From Marinobacter arenosus (GTDB lineage Bacteria; Pseudomonadota; Gammaproteobacteria; Pseudomonadales; Oleiphilaceae), in NCBI RefSeq assembly GCF_019264345.1, contig NZ_JAHVAO010000001.1, positions 744,001 through 808,000 on the forward strand: a stretch of 64,000 nt of DNA. Direction: 5' to 3'. Both the position numbers and the translations under genes were made by a program. This document shows, piece by piece, positions 27,723 through 36,152 of the stretch. The notes under the pieces are model-generated. The model made no database searches, was not told the DNA's origin, and saw only the letters and a list, made by a program, of their open reading frames with translations. The number at the start of each line of letters is the position of its first letter. Position 1 is the first letter of the stretch.

Positions 27723-29003
27723 TCAGTTCCTGCGTTGACGCTGATTGCGACCACCGGAGCCAGGGCGACCACCCTGGGGGCGGCGACCGCGCTTGCGGGT
27801 GATCGGCGGATTTTCCATTGCCACCGTCAACGCCTCGTCCGGCACCGCCGTTTTCAGTTTCTGGCTGATGTACGCCTCGATGGCCGGCAGTGCGAAGGAA
27901 TCATCCTCCCCCGCAAAGCTGACCGACACCCCATGCTTGCCCGCCCGTCCGGTACGGCCGATGCGATGGACATAATCTTCTGCATTGTCGGGAAGATTGT
28001 AGTTGAAAACGTGGGTTACGCCGTTGACGTGAATACCACGACCTGCGACGTCAGTGGCGACCAGCACCTGGATGGAACCTTTCTTGAACTGTTCCAGCGT
28101 CTTCAGGCGTTTGTTCTGGGCGATCTCTCCGGACATCAGGGAAACCTTGACCCCCTGGTTACGCAAGTCCTCCTCGAGATCCCGACACTGGTCGCGGCGA
28201 TTGGCGAAGACGATGGCCTTCTCCACTTCCGGACGTTTGAGGTAGTTCACCAGAACCGGCAATTTCTCATCATCGCCGACCAGATATACCGTCTGTTCGA
28301 CCCGCTCCGCTGTCTTTTGCTCCGGCTCGATTTCCACGAACTCGGCATTCTTGGTCCACATGGACGCCAGGTTAAGCACATCCTGGTTGAATGTGGCACT
28401 GAACAGGAGGGTCTGACGTTCTTCCTTGGCTGTACATTTGCGGATGATTCGTTTCACATCGGGAATGAACCCCATGTCCAACATGCGATCCGCCTCATCC
28501 AGAATCAGAATATCCAGCTGATCGAGGAAGACATCCTGGGAACCCAGAAAATCAATGAGCCGTCCCGGCGTTGCCACCAGTATATCCACGATCTCGTTCT
28601 GCAACTGGTCCCGCTGCTTGTCGTAGTTCATGCCGCCAACGACGGTCACGACGTTGTGACCCGTGTGCTGGCAAAGCTGCTCGGCGTCTTTGGCAATCTG
28701 CATCGCCAGCTCCCGCGTGGGCGCGAGGGCCAGAACCCTGGGTTCAGAGGCAAACCGGTCCTTTTCCGGGATCGGGGTTTCCAGCAGGGACTGAATGGCG
28801 GTGATCAGGAACGCTGCGGTTTTACCGGTGCCCGTCTGGGCCTGGCCAATCAGGTCCTCACACGCCAATGTCCAGGGCAGGGTTTCCGCCTGAATCGGCG
28901 TGCAGTATTCAAATCCAATCGCCGTAATGGCATCCAGCAGACGTTTGTCCAGATTCAGGTCCTGGAATCGAAGGTCGCCAGTGTGCTTTGGGTCAGATGT
29001 CAT
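27723..29003 (-). CDS. rhlB: DEAD-box ATP-dependent RNA helicase RhlB-like
   Basis: RNA helicase of 426 residues; in E. coli RhlB works in the RNase E degradosome to unwind RNA. All DEAD-box motifs are present: Q motif with PIQAETLP, AQTGTGKT, PTRELAMQ, DEAD (LILDEADRMLDMGF), SAT (LFSATF), and the C-terminal RGIHVNGVTHVFNYNLP and HRIGRTGRAG. The start LRFQDLNLDKRLLDAI and the Arg/Gly-rich tail fit RhlB, although distinction from RhlE-type helicases is not absolute. Its ATG overlaps the epmC stop by four bases. Confidence 0.88.
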   Translation of the reverse strand: MTSDPKHTGDLRFQDLNLDKRLLDAITAIGFEYCTPIQAETLPWTLACEDLIGQAQTGTGKTAAFLITAIQSLLETPIPEKDRFASEPRVLALAPTRELAMQIAKDAEQLCQHTGHNVVTVVGGMNYDKQRDQLQNEIVDILVATPGRLIDFLGSQDVFLDQLDILILDEADRMLDMGFIPDVKRIIRKCTAKEERQTLLFSATFNQDVLNLASMWTKNAEFVEIEPEQKTAERVEQTVYLVGDDEKLPVLVNYLKRPEVEKAIVFANRRDQCRDLEEDLRNQGVKVSLMSGEIAQNKRLKTLEQFKKGSIQVLVATDVAGRGIHVNGVTHVFNYNLPDNAEDYVHRIGRTGRAGKHGVSVSFAGEDDSFALPAIEAYISQKLKTAVPDEALTVAMENPPITRKRGRRPQGGRPGSGGRNQRQRRN

Positions 29004-29590
29004 ACAGTCTCAATTTTCCTCGGGATGTTCAGTGCGGAACTCGCCGGAGCAATGCGTTGGGCATCCTCTTGCCAGGATTCGAACACGGTATCAGCGGTTC
29101 CATAAAAGGTTTTCAATGCATCAAAAAATTGTTCGGCCCGTCGCGGCATTCCGCTCGACAGATAATGCCGAGCCTGTATCCGGACTTTTTGTCTGAAGCC
29201 CGCCTCATCGGCAGCACCCACTCCGGAGAGGTTATCCACACTGATATGGAAGCGGGATCCGGCCGCCACGGAGAAAAGCCATTCCAGCGCCTGGGGCTTC
29301 ACCTCCACCTGCTCAAACGCCCTTTGCTGCTCGGGCGTCCGACCATCCGGACAGTACCAGTAACCGTAATCATGCATTGTGCGACGGCGCTCACCGGCGA
29401 TACACCAGTGGCTGATTTCATGCAAGGCACTGGCATAATAGCCGTGCGCAAAGACAACTTGCGCGACCCCATCCGGCTCATTGGCAGGTAGGTATTCGGG
29501 TTCATCACTGCCTTTGACCAAAATCGTCCGGTATTCTTCCCGGAACAAGTCATTAAACAGCATGATAAGATCATTTGGACTGTGATTCAT
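29000..29590 (-). CDS. epmC: Elongation factor P hydroxylase
   Basis: YfcM/EpmC-family protein that hydroxylates the beta-lysylated Lys34 of EF-P in E. coli. The 196 residues show a metal-binding HEISHWCIAGERRR motif, the DYGYWYCPDGRTPEQQRAFE block and FEQVEVKPQALEW. The ATG at 29590 gives the conserved N-terminus MNHSPNDLIMLFNDLF; an ORF extends further upstream but antisense to no support and toward the dsbD leader. The stop overlaps rhlB. The other EF-P modification genes epmA and epmB and efp are not in this window. Confidence 0.92.
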   Translation of the reverse strand: MNHSPNDLIMLFNDLFREEYRTILVKGSDEPEYLPANEPDGVAQVVFAHGYYASALHEISHWCIAGERRRTMHDYGYWYCPDGRTPEQQRAFEQVEVKPQALEWLFSVAAGSRFHISVDNLSGVGAADEAGFRQKVRIQARHYLSSGMPRRAEQFFDALKTFYGTADTVFESWQEDAQRIAPASSALNIPRKIETV

Positions 29591-29748
29591 TGGCTGGCTA
29601 TTGTGCGACTTTACAGCGATCAATACCAGAGGGAACTTTGGGGTCCCGACTTTGTCCACTGGCTTCGAACGCCACGCGAAGAACACACCCCGTCGCGGGC
29701 GCACAGAACTCACTAATCACGAACTGCAAACAGGAACCAGATCAACCC

Positions 29749-31626
29749 ATGACAGTATCCGCTGTGGTCCTTCAGAACTGTCGACGCGCCTTCGCCTTTA
29801 CCCACCTGCTGACGCTTATCGGTCTTCTGCTGGTGACCGGAACAGCCTCAGCCCTGGGCACCAGTGGCAACTCCCTGTTTGGATCCGACAGCAACGACTT
29901 CCTGCCGGTTGATGAGGCGCTCCCGTTCAGTTACAGCACGGACAGCGACTCCGTGGTACTGTCCTGGAACATCACCCCGGGCCACTACCTGTACCGGGAA
30001 CGGATCAGTGTTGCCTCAACCACCGAGGGTGTCGAGATCGGCGAACCCCGGTTCGCCCGGACCGGGAAGGTTGTGCAGGACGAATTCTTTGGCGAGGTAA
30101 CCGTTTTCTACGATCCGGTCGAGGTTCGGGTTCCGGTTGCCCTGCCCGACGGCGTTCGGGAAGCCCAGCTGGAGGTAACCTACCAGGGCTGCGCTGAGGC
30201 AGGCCTGTGTTATCCACCGCAGACCCGCGATGTACTGTACTACCCCGGCGATGCCACGAGCCAGGGTCCTGCACCCGGCAGCACCAGTGAAAACGGCAGC
30301 TCGGTAGACACGTCGTCCGCTACCGGCCTCGCGGGTTTTCTTTCCCGGCAATCCTCGGTTGTAATTGTTGGCGTTTTTTTCCTCCTTGGGCTGGGACTGA
30401 CCTTTACCCCCTGTGTACTTCCCATGGTGCCCATCATCTCGACCCTGGTGTCCAGCCATAACACTCGCACGTCCGGCCATGCACTGATGCTGTCCGTCAG
30501 CTACGTTCTGGGCATGGCACTCACGTATGCTGCGGCCGGAGTCGTGACCGGACTGCTGGGGGCAAGCTTCAATCTTCAGTCGCAGCTTCAGTCGCCCTGG
30601 GTGCTGGGGGTGTTTGCCACACTGTTCGTGGTGTTCGCACTCTCCATGTTCGATCTGTTCGAAATCCAGTTGCCACGATTCATCCGCGACCCGCTGAATG
30701 ACGCCAGTCACCACCTGACCGGCAGCCGCGTATTGGGCATTTTCGGAATTGGCGCACTGTCGGCGCTCATTGTTTCACCGTGCGTTTCCGCACCTCTGGC
30801 GGGCAGCCTGCTCTACATTTCCACCACCCAGGACGCCCTGATCGGCGGTGTCGCCCTGTTCGCGCTCGGCCTCGGCATGGGGCTTCCGCTTATTCTGGTG
30901 GCGGTCGGCGGTCGCAGACTCTTGCCAACCAGCGGACACTGGATGACCACGGTAAAGCACTTCTATGGCGTGATGCTGCTGGCTGTCGCGATCTGGCTGG
31001 TTGAGCGACTGGTTCCGGCCTGGGTAGCACTGACACTCTGGGGCCTGCTCATTGCGATCACCGGGGTTCAGCTTGGCGCCTTCGATGCCGCCAAAGCCGG
31101 CTGGGCGCGAACCCGGAAGGGTCTGGGCCTGGTGCTTTTTGCCTATGGTCTGGCGTTACTTGCCGGTGCCATGGGTGGTGCCAACGATCCGCTGCGACCA
31201 CTCACCCCCTTTACGGTGGCCTCGACGCCAACGCCCGGCCAAGCAAGCTCCGATCACGCCGGCTTCGATCGGGTCGCCGCACCGGCCCAGATTCGCGCCC
31301 GGCTGGATCAGGCGCGGACGCAAAATCGCCCGGTCGTGCTGGACTTCTATGCCGACTGGTGCATCTCATGCAAGGTCATGGAGCGCAACGTCTTCAGCGA
31401 CCCGCAGGTCATCCAGGCGCTCGCGCCCTACACCCTGTTGCAGATTGATGTGACAGACAACACGCCGGCGCAGCAGGCGCTACTTGATGAGCTCGGGCTG
31501 TTCGGCCCTCCCGCCATCCTGTTCTACGGTCGGGATGGACAGGAAATGACGGGACAGCGCGTGTTGGGCGAAATGGACCGGGATGACTTCCTTCGCCACC
31601 TGAATGGGCTCGGAGCTGGGGCCTGA
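29749..31626 (+). CDS. dsbD: Thiol:disulfide interchange protein DsbD
   Basis: Carries electrons from cytoplasmic thioredoxin across the inner membrane to periplasmic DsbC, DsbG and CcmG. The 625 residues contain a signal peptide (about 1-36), an N-terminal periplasmic domain with the cysteine pair near CAEAGLCYPP, eight membrane segments including FTPCVLPMVPI and SPCVSAPLAG with the intramembrane cysteines, and a C-terminal thioredoxin-like domain with Cys538-Cys541 (DWCISCK). The electron source trxB is also in the window. The ATG at 29749 starts a good signal peptide; the upstream ORF extension is rejected. Confidence 0.95.
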   Translation: MTVSAVVLQNCRRAFAFTHLLTLIGLLLVTGTASALGTSGNSLFGSDSNDFLPVDEALPFSYSTDSDSVVLSWNITPGHYLYRERISVASTTEGVEIGEPRFARTGKVVQDEFFGEVTVFYDPVEVRVPVALPDGVREAQLEVTYQGCAEAGLCYPPQTRDVLYYPGDATSQGPAPGSTSENGSSVDTSSATGLAGFLSRQSSVVIVGVFFLLGLGLTFTPCVLPMVPIISTLVSSHNTRTSGHALMLSVSYVLGMALTYAAAGVVTGLLGASFNLQSQLQSPWVLGVFATLFVVFALSMFDLFEIQLPRFIRDPLNDASHHLTGSRVLGIFGIGALSALIVSPCVSAPLAGSLLYISTTQDALIGGVALFALGLGMGLPLILVAVGGRRLLPTSGHWMTTVKHFYGVMLLAVAIWLVERLVPAWVALTLWGLLIAITGVQLGAFDAAKAGWARTRKGLGLVLFAYGLALLAGAMGGANDPLRPLTPFTVASTPTPGQASSDHAGFDRVAAPAQIRARLDQARTQNRPVVLDFYADWCISCKVMERNVFSDPQVIQALAPYTLLQIDVTDNTPAQQALLDELGLFGPPAILFYGRDGQEMTGQRVLGEMDRDDFLRHLNGLGAGA

Positions 31627-31631
31627 TCCTG

Positions 31632-31874
31632 TCAGGCCTCTCCTCTCCGAATTAGGAACACGAACTCGTCACCCTGCTCCTCATCACGGACCAACTCGTG
31701 GCCGAGAAACTGGCAGAACCGGGGAATGTCTCGGGTGGTCGAGGGGTCGGTGGCCCGAACCCGAAGCACGCGTCCGGGCGCAACGTCATTGATGCGGTTG
31801 TGCAACATCATGACTGGCTCCGGGCAGAAAAGTCCCCGTGCATCCAGCTCTGCGTCGTACTCTGAAGCCGTCAA
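31632..31874 (-). CDS. tusA: Sulfur carrier protein TusA-like
   Basis: Small sulfurtransferase of 80 residues with the diagnostic CPEP active-site motif (LDARGLFCPEPVMML). In E. coli TusA accepts persulfide from IscS and starts the relay to MnmA for tRNA 2-thiolation. The start is TTG at 31874, preceded by AGGAGA. The gene is convergent with dsbD, six bases apart, with a GGCCTGA/TCAGGCC inverted repeat at 31620-31638 spanning the junction. Related TusA-family proteins with other roles exist, but the short length and motif fit TusA well. Confidence 0.88.
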   Translation of the reverse strand: MTASEYDAELDARGLFCPEPVMMLHNRINDVAPGRVLRVRATDPSTTRDIPRFCQFLGHELVRDEEQGDEFVFLIRRGEA

Positions 31875-31958
31875 AACTTTCTCCTGCTTGATAACCTGAT
31901 TTTTCCGGAAAACCTGCTAAATTATTGTTTATAACAGCTAAAAAATTGGAGGTAAGCC

Positions 31959-32249
31959 ATGATTCGGGTGCTGATTGAACGCCACATCGCCGAAACCCTG
32001 GAAGACGCTTACGAGCAACGTGCCCGAAAAGTCCTGCAACAAGCGGTCAGTGCGCCAGGCTTTATTTCCGGCGAAACACTCGCCGACAGCCATGACCCCA
32101 ACCACCGCATTACCCTCGCCAACTGGCGCTCCGAAGCCGACTGGGACCGTTGGTACCGCTCGCCCGAGCGCCGGGAACTCATGTCCGAGCTGGTTCCCAT
32201 GATGGATCAGGACGAAACCATCACCGTCCTCGAACAGAGCGTTTTCTAA
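31959..32249 (+). CDS. ABM-domain (antibiotic biosynthesis monooxygenase-like) protein
   Basis: A 96-residue dimeric alpha+beta barrel protein. It shows the ABM pattern: a first strand MIRVLIERHI, a helix DAYEQRARKVLQQAV, then GFISGETLADSHDPNHRITLANWRSEADWDRWYRS. Such proteins are haem- or quinol-related oxygenases, or simply small-molecule-binding proteins, and the substrate cannot be told from sequence. A perfect GGAGGT site lies five bases before the ATG. It overlaps the convergent rlmM gene by four bases. Confidence 0.82.
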   Translation: MIRVLIERHIAETLEDAYEQRARKVLQQAVSAPGFISGETLADSHDPNHRITLANWRSEADWDRWYRSPERRELMSELVPMMDQDETITVLEQSVF

Positions 32250-33322
32250 CCCGTTCTCTCGATAAAACAGGTGATTTCCTCGCGATCATGGTAGAGGTGG
32301 CGGGCCTTCAAATTGAAGCCAACGCCCGCTTCTGCCAAACCTTTCTCAATGATATCACGGCAAATCAGCCATTCATCGTAGCGCTTCTTCATCGGTAATT
32401 TCAGATTGAATACCGTGTAACGGCAAAACCCGCCGGCAAGCCAGTCGACCGCCAGCCGTGCGGTTTTCCGAGGCTGGTCCACAATGTCACAGACCATCCA
32501 GTCTATTGCCCGCCTGGGTCGCCAGCTGTACCCGTCAGCCTCAACGTGATCGACGTGACCGGATGCCATCAGTTCGGGATTCATCGGCCCGTTATCAATC
32601 GCCGACACCAGCATTCCCTGGCGCACCAATTGCCAGGTCCAGCCACCGGGTGCGGCCCCGAGATCCGCAGCCTTCTTGCCGCCGCCCAGATACTCCAGTT
32701 CCCGTTCCGGTGGCAGAAAAATTTTCCACGCCTCCTCCAGCTTCAGGGCAGATCGGCTCGGCGCCGATGCCGGCAAACGCAGCCGGGGAATGCCACCGAC
32801 GTACCGGGCCCTGTTTTCTTCCAGGCTGAAACCAATGACCGCCTCGGAAAAGTCAGGCAACAGAACCTCAAGCCGGGCCGGAGCGGGGGCATTCTGATCG
32901 GCCTTCAGGAGGCCCGCCCCCCGTAATCCACGTGATAGCGGAGACACCCACTTACGGGCAAAGTTGCCCAGATCGCTGTCGGCGTTGTTTTCAGGCAGCC
33001 TGACCTCGAGGCGTGCACACCCGGGGTAGCCCCGTTCCAGATTCCTGAGCCCGTCAATGACAGCCCCCACTCGATCGTGTTCCGGCAACGAGAAACGACC
33101 GAGGACGACGAACCAGTCCCGGACGAACACGAGGTCCGCCAGCGCCAGTCGCGACAGGAGATCCTCCGCCGCTTCCGACCCTCCCAGCGAATACCAGACC
33201 ATGCCAGCGCCTTTGGTGGGCTCAAAGAAACCGAACAAACCGCGCTCGGCGGCCTGATCGGTCAGTTCACGACCCGCCTCGGCTTCGAAGCCGGGTCGAC
33301 AGAATGCAAGAACCTGTTCCAT
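32246..33322 (-). CDS. rlmM: 23S rRNA 2'-O-ribose methyltransferase RlmM
   Basis: Methylates the ribose of C2498 in 23S rRNA using S-adenosylmethionine. The 358 residues (E. coli 366) comprise an N-terminal THUMP-like domain (LAFCRPGFEAEAGRELTDQA start) and a C-terminal Rossmann methyltransferase with the SAM motif AADLGAAPGGWTWQLVRQG and the catalytic-triad region DWMVCDIVDQP, with FNLKLPMKKRYDEW near the end. It is transcribed alone, leftward. Confidence 0.95.
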   Translation of the reverse strand: MEQVLAFCRPGFEAEAGRELTDQAAERGLFGFFEPTKGAGMVWYSLGGSEAAEDLLSRLALADLVFVRDWFVVLGRFSLPEHDRVGAVIDGLRNLERGYPGCARLEVRLPENNADSDLGNFARKWVSPLSRGLRGAGLLKADQNAPAPARLEVLLPDFSEAVIGFSLEENRARYVGGIPRLRLPASAPSRSALKLEEAWKIFLPPERELEYLGGGKKAADLGAAPGGWTWQLVRQGMLVSAIDNGPMNPELMASGHVDHVEADGYSWRPRRAIDWMVCDIVDQPRKTARLAVDWLAGGFCRYTVFNLKLPMKKRYDEWLICRDIIEKGLAEAGVGFNLKARHLYHDREEITCFIERTG

Positions 33323-33438
33323 TGGATACCTGTTGTCAGAGGCCTCTCAAGGCAACCCTGTAAATTTGAAACTGTTTAACATCAAAGATTGTGTGCTTTG
33401 GCTACACTCTCTGATCTACTGCTTGCGGGAATCCCCAG

Positions 33439-35286
33439 ATGTCGCCTGTTCTGCGCCTGTTCGCCATCCTGAGTCTTAGCCTGCTACCGGCTCTAGCGTT
33501 ACCCGATGCCCAGTCATCCGGGACCGGGTGTCCGACTCTTGACGCCACAAACGCGGAATCCCGGCGGTCGCTGATGCACTTCATCTGTTTTTACAGCGCT
33601 GCGCCCGGCGATCCGGCGCACGATGCACGCTCGCCCGACGGCTTGCCGGAGGACCTGGACTGGACCCCCGCAAACGGCCACGACCTGGTATTCAGCCACA
33701 CCAAATCCGTTTACTGGGTGCACCTCAACGTCAAGAACACCGGGCATCGCCAGGCACTCTGGTACCTGAAACTCAACTATCCGCTGCTCGACGAGGTAAC
33801 GTTCTGGCAGTCAGGTGATGGCCCATACAACCACCTGGCCACGGGAGACCAGCGACCTTTCGACGCAAGAGGCATAGACTACCGGTATTTCCTCCTCCCA
33901 GTCACCTTGGCCGAGGGCGAAACCCGATCAATCACTCTGCGCGTACAGAGTAGCGGCGCACTCAATGTGCCCCTGACGTTCGAAACTCCGGAACAGGTGA
34001 TCGCCCTGAGCAATCACCTGACTCTGACCCATGGGCTTTTCTACGGTGCCCTCCTGGTTTTCGCGGTGTTCAATCTGCTGCTGTTTTTCAGTTCGGGCAC
34101 CGTGTATTACTTCTACAACGCCTTCTATATGGCCGCCATGGGACTTTTCATGTTTGCCATGGGTGGCTTCGCCAACCAGTATTTCTGGCCCGACAGCACC
34201 GGCTTCGCCAATACCTCCATTCCCCTCAGCCTGGTCCTCTGCGCCCTGTCGATGACATTGTTCGGCCGCTCCTTCCTCGACGTCGAACAGAAAACCATTG
34301 CTGGAACCGCGATGACCGGCCTGGCCTGGTTCTGTGTCGGCTTTCTCGCCCTGACCCTGTTGCTGCCCTACAGCAAGACAATCTTGCTCAACACAGTCCT
34401 GGCGCTTACGGTCATCTGCAGCCTGTTTGTCATTGCCGTGGTTCGTTGGCGTCACGGCTATCAGCCGGCGATGTGGTACGTGCTCGCGTGGCTGGTCATG
34501 CTGGTAGGTGGGCTGATCTACGCCTTGGCCGCGTTCGGCTATCTCGCGGATTTTCTCGCTCGTGAGGCACTGATGCAGGTGGCCGTGGGCGGCCAGGTGG
34601 TCTTGCTCAACTACGCCATGGTCCAGCGCTGGCGACTGCTCAATGAAAAACTGCTGGCGGTGGAGCACAACGCCAGAACGGAATTGGAGTTCAAGGTTCA
34701 CGAGCGCACGGCCCAACTGCGAAACACCATGCGGGAACTGGAGAAAGCCAACCGGCAACTGGCGACGCTAAGCCTGAACGACTCACTGACCGGCCTTCAC
34801 AACCGTCGACACATGGACAACATCCTGCCGGAACTCTGTGCCGAGGCCCGGCGAACCGGACAGCCACTGACGCTCGCCCTCGTCGACGCGGATCACTTCA
34901 AAACGATCAACGACACCTGGGGTCACGGCTTTGGCGACACATTCCTGCAACTGATCGCCGACATTCTGACCCGGCACGTGAAACGCCCCCGGGATGTCGC
35001 CGTGCGTTTCGGCGGAGAGGAATTTGCCCTGCTGCTTCCGGGCACCGATATGGGTGGCGCATTAAAGGTATGCGAAGCCATCCTTGAGGATATCGAAAGC
35101 TCCTCGCTGACCAGCCCGGACGGGCGCGCCGCCCGGATTACTCTGAGCGCCGGCATTGCAACTCTGGCTCATGGCGAAGACAGGACAAGCCTGTTTGACC
35201 GGGCCGACGAAGCCCTTTACCAGGCCAAGAGCAAAGGCCGTAACCGGGTGATCGTGTCCAATCAGGCGTTGGCGGACAAAGCCTGA
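33439..35286 (+). CDS. Membrane diguanylate cyclase with 7TMR-DISM sensor
   Basis: Makes cyclic di-GMP. The 615 residues begin with a signal peptide (about 1-21), an extracellular 7TMR-DISM ED2-type sensor to about 185, seven membrane segments (about 190-400), a short coiled coil (ARTELEFKVHERTAQLRNT), then a C-terminal GGDEF domain. The active site is GGEEF at 525-529, a fully active variant, and an RxxD inhibitory site (R516-D519, RPRD) lies exactly five residues before it, so product feedback inhibition is predicted. There is no EAL domain. The 3-prime end overlaps the convergent hydrolase gene by 25 bases. Confidence 0.92.
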   Translation: MSPVLRLFAILSLSLLPALALPDAQSSGTGCPTLDATNAESRRSLMHFICFYSAAPGDPAHDARSPDGLPEDLDWTPANGHDLVFSHTKSVYWVHLNVKNTGHRQALWYLKLNYPLLDEVTFWQSGDGPYNHLATGDQRPFDARGIDYRYFLLPVTLAEGETRSITLRVQSSGALNVPLTFETPEQVIALSNHLTLTHGLFYGALLVFAVFNLLLFFSSGTVYYFYNAFYMAAMGLFMFAMGGFANQYFWPDSTGFANTSIPLSLVLCALSMTLFGRSFLDVEQKTIAGTAMTGLAWFCVGFLALTLLLPYSKTILLNTVLALTVICSLFVIAVVRWRHGYQPAMWYVLAWLVMLVGGLIYALAAFGYLADFLAREALMQVAVGGQVVLLNYAMVQRWRLLNEKLLAVEHNARTELEFKVHERTAQLRNTMRELEKANRQLATLSLNDSLTGLHNRRHMDNILPELCAEARRTGQPLTLALVDADHFKTINDTWGHGFGDTFLQLIADILTRHVKRPRDVAVRFGGEEFALLLPGTDMGGALKVCEAILEDIESSSLTSPDGRAARITLSAGIATLAHGEDRTSLFDRADEALYQAKSKGRNRVIVSNQALADKA

Positions 35287-35939
35287 GGCTTGACAGACTC
35301 CCTGATGAACGCCCGCGCCTGCTGTGCCGCCTCCGCAATCAGGGCTTGCTGACTGCTATTCTGACGGGCCAAAGGCTGAAAATCGTGATTACCGCCATCC
35401 GACCAGTGAAGATGCACCCCAGCCAACTCCGACGCCCGCGCCTCGACCTCGTCCTGTCTTCCAAACGGATCCCGGGTCCCCTGCACAATAAGCATCGGGC
35501 AGCGTAAGGAGCCAAAGTGTCCGGTTCGCCATTTATCCGGCTTGCCTGGGGCGTGGAAGGGATAGCCGAACCCCACCACGCCGTCGATATCGGCGCGTTC
35601 GCTGGCGAAGAGGCTGGCCATGCGTCCGCCCATGGATTTCCCGCCGACCACCAGCAGGCAGTCGTTACCCACATCCCGACGGACCTGGTTGACCACGTCG
35701 GCAAAACACTCGAGCAGCCGCGGCTGACGATCGGGCGGTCGCTTCCTGCCGTCCTCGCGCCGCTTTTGCATGTAGGGAAACTCGAACCGCACGTTCGGTA
35801 CGCCATTTGCGTCGAGCTCATCGGCCAGAGCGTTCATAAACGCTGAATCCGCAGGCGCACCGGCACCGTGCGCAAGTATCATTACCACGTCCGGCCCCTT
35901 CTCATAGCTTTTCGTCTTAATCAATTCCACTTCATTCAC
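35262..35939 (-). CDS. Alpha/beta-hydrolase, KANL3/Tex30 family
   Basis: A 225-residue cytoplasmic alpha/beta-hydrolase-fold protein of the KANL3/Tex30-like family. The oxyanion region is LAHGAGAPADSAFM, the nucleophile Ser lies in GGKSMGGRMAS, the acid Asp probably in GTRDPFG, and the His in SDGGNHDFQP, so a full Ser-Asp-His triad is visible. The substrate is not known for bacterial members. It diverges from the ccoN operon; the shared 213-base upstream region contains the ccoN promoter. Confidence 0.85.
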   Translation of the reverse strand: MNEVELIKTKSYEKGPDVVMILAHGAGAPADSAFMNALADELDANGVPNVRFEFPYMQKRREDGRKRPPDRQPRLLECFADVVNQVRRDVGNDCLLVVGGKSMGGRMASLFASERADIDGVVGFGYPFHAPGKPDKWRTGHFGSLRCPMLIVQGTRDPFGRQDEVEARASELAGVHLHWSDGGNHDFQPLARQNSSQQALIAEAAQQARAFIRESVKPQALSANA

Positions 35940-36068
35940 CTAAGGTTATTTAGGGACTATCATTAGACGTCAGGCATCGGCATATGCCCACACCCAAAAC
36001 GTCGCTTTTAGTGGCCGGTGCAAGGATGCCATGTTGCTGATTTCGGCGCATTTGACAGCTTTCCGGAG

Positions 36069-36110
36069 TTGACCTGAGTCATTGCAAAGCGCTAATGCTT
36101 TCTCCATACT
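36069..36110 (+). promoter_or_regulatory. FNR/ANR-type promoter of ccoNOQP
   Basis: TTGAC-CTGA-GTCAT at 36069-36082 matches the FNR/ANR box TTGAT-N4-ATCAA with symmetrical T/C variation and one mismatch. A CATACT -10 element lies at 36105-36110. If transcription starts near 36117 the box is centred at -41.5, the classic class II activator position. Confidence 0.65.
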
Positions 36111-36152
36111 TGCGCCCGCATAATTTCTCACTCTAAACCCATTGGTAAGGCT

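Noticed and set aside
27735..29105. 456-codon forward ORF opposite rhlB
   Set aside because: Entirely antisense to the DEAD-box helicase, with no recognisable domain.
29591..29748. Upstream extensions of epmC and dsbD into the shared 158-base gap
   Set aside because: They would hide the dsbD signal peptide and add sequence without family support; a divergent promoter region is more likely.
31620..31638. Inverted repeat between dsbD and tusA as a terminator
   Set aside because: Seven-base stem but no T-run on either strand; kept only as a note in the tusA entry.
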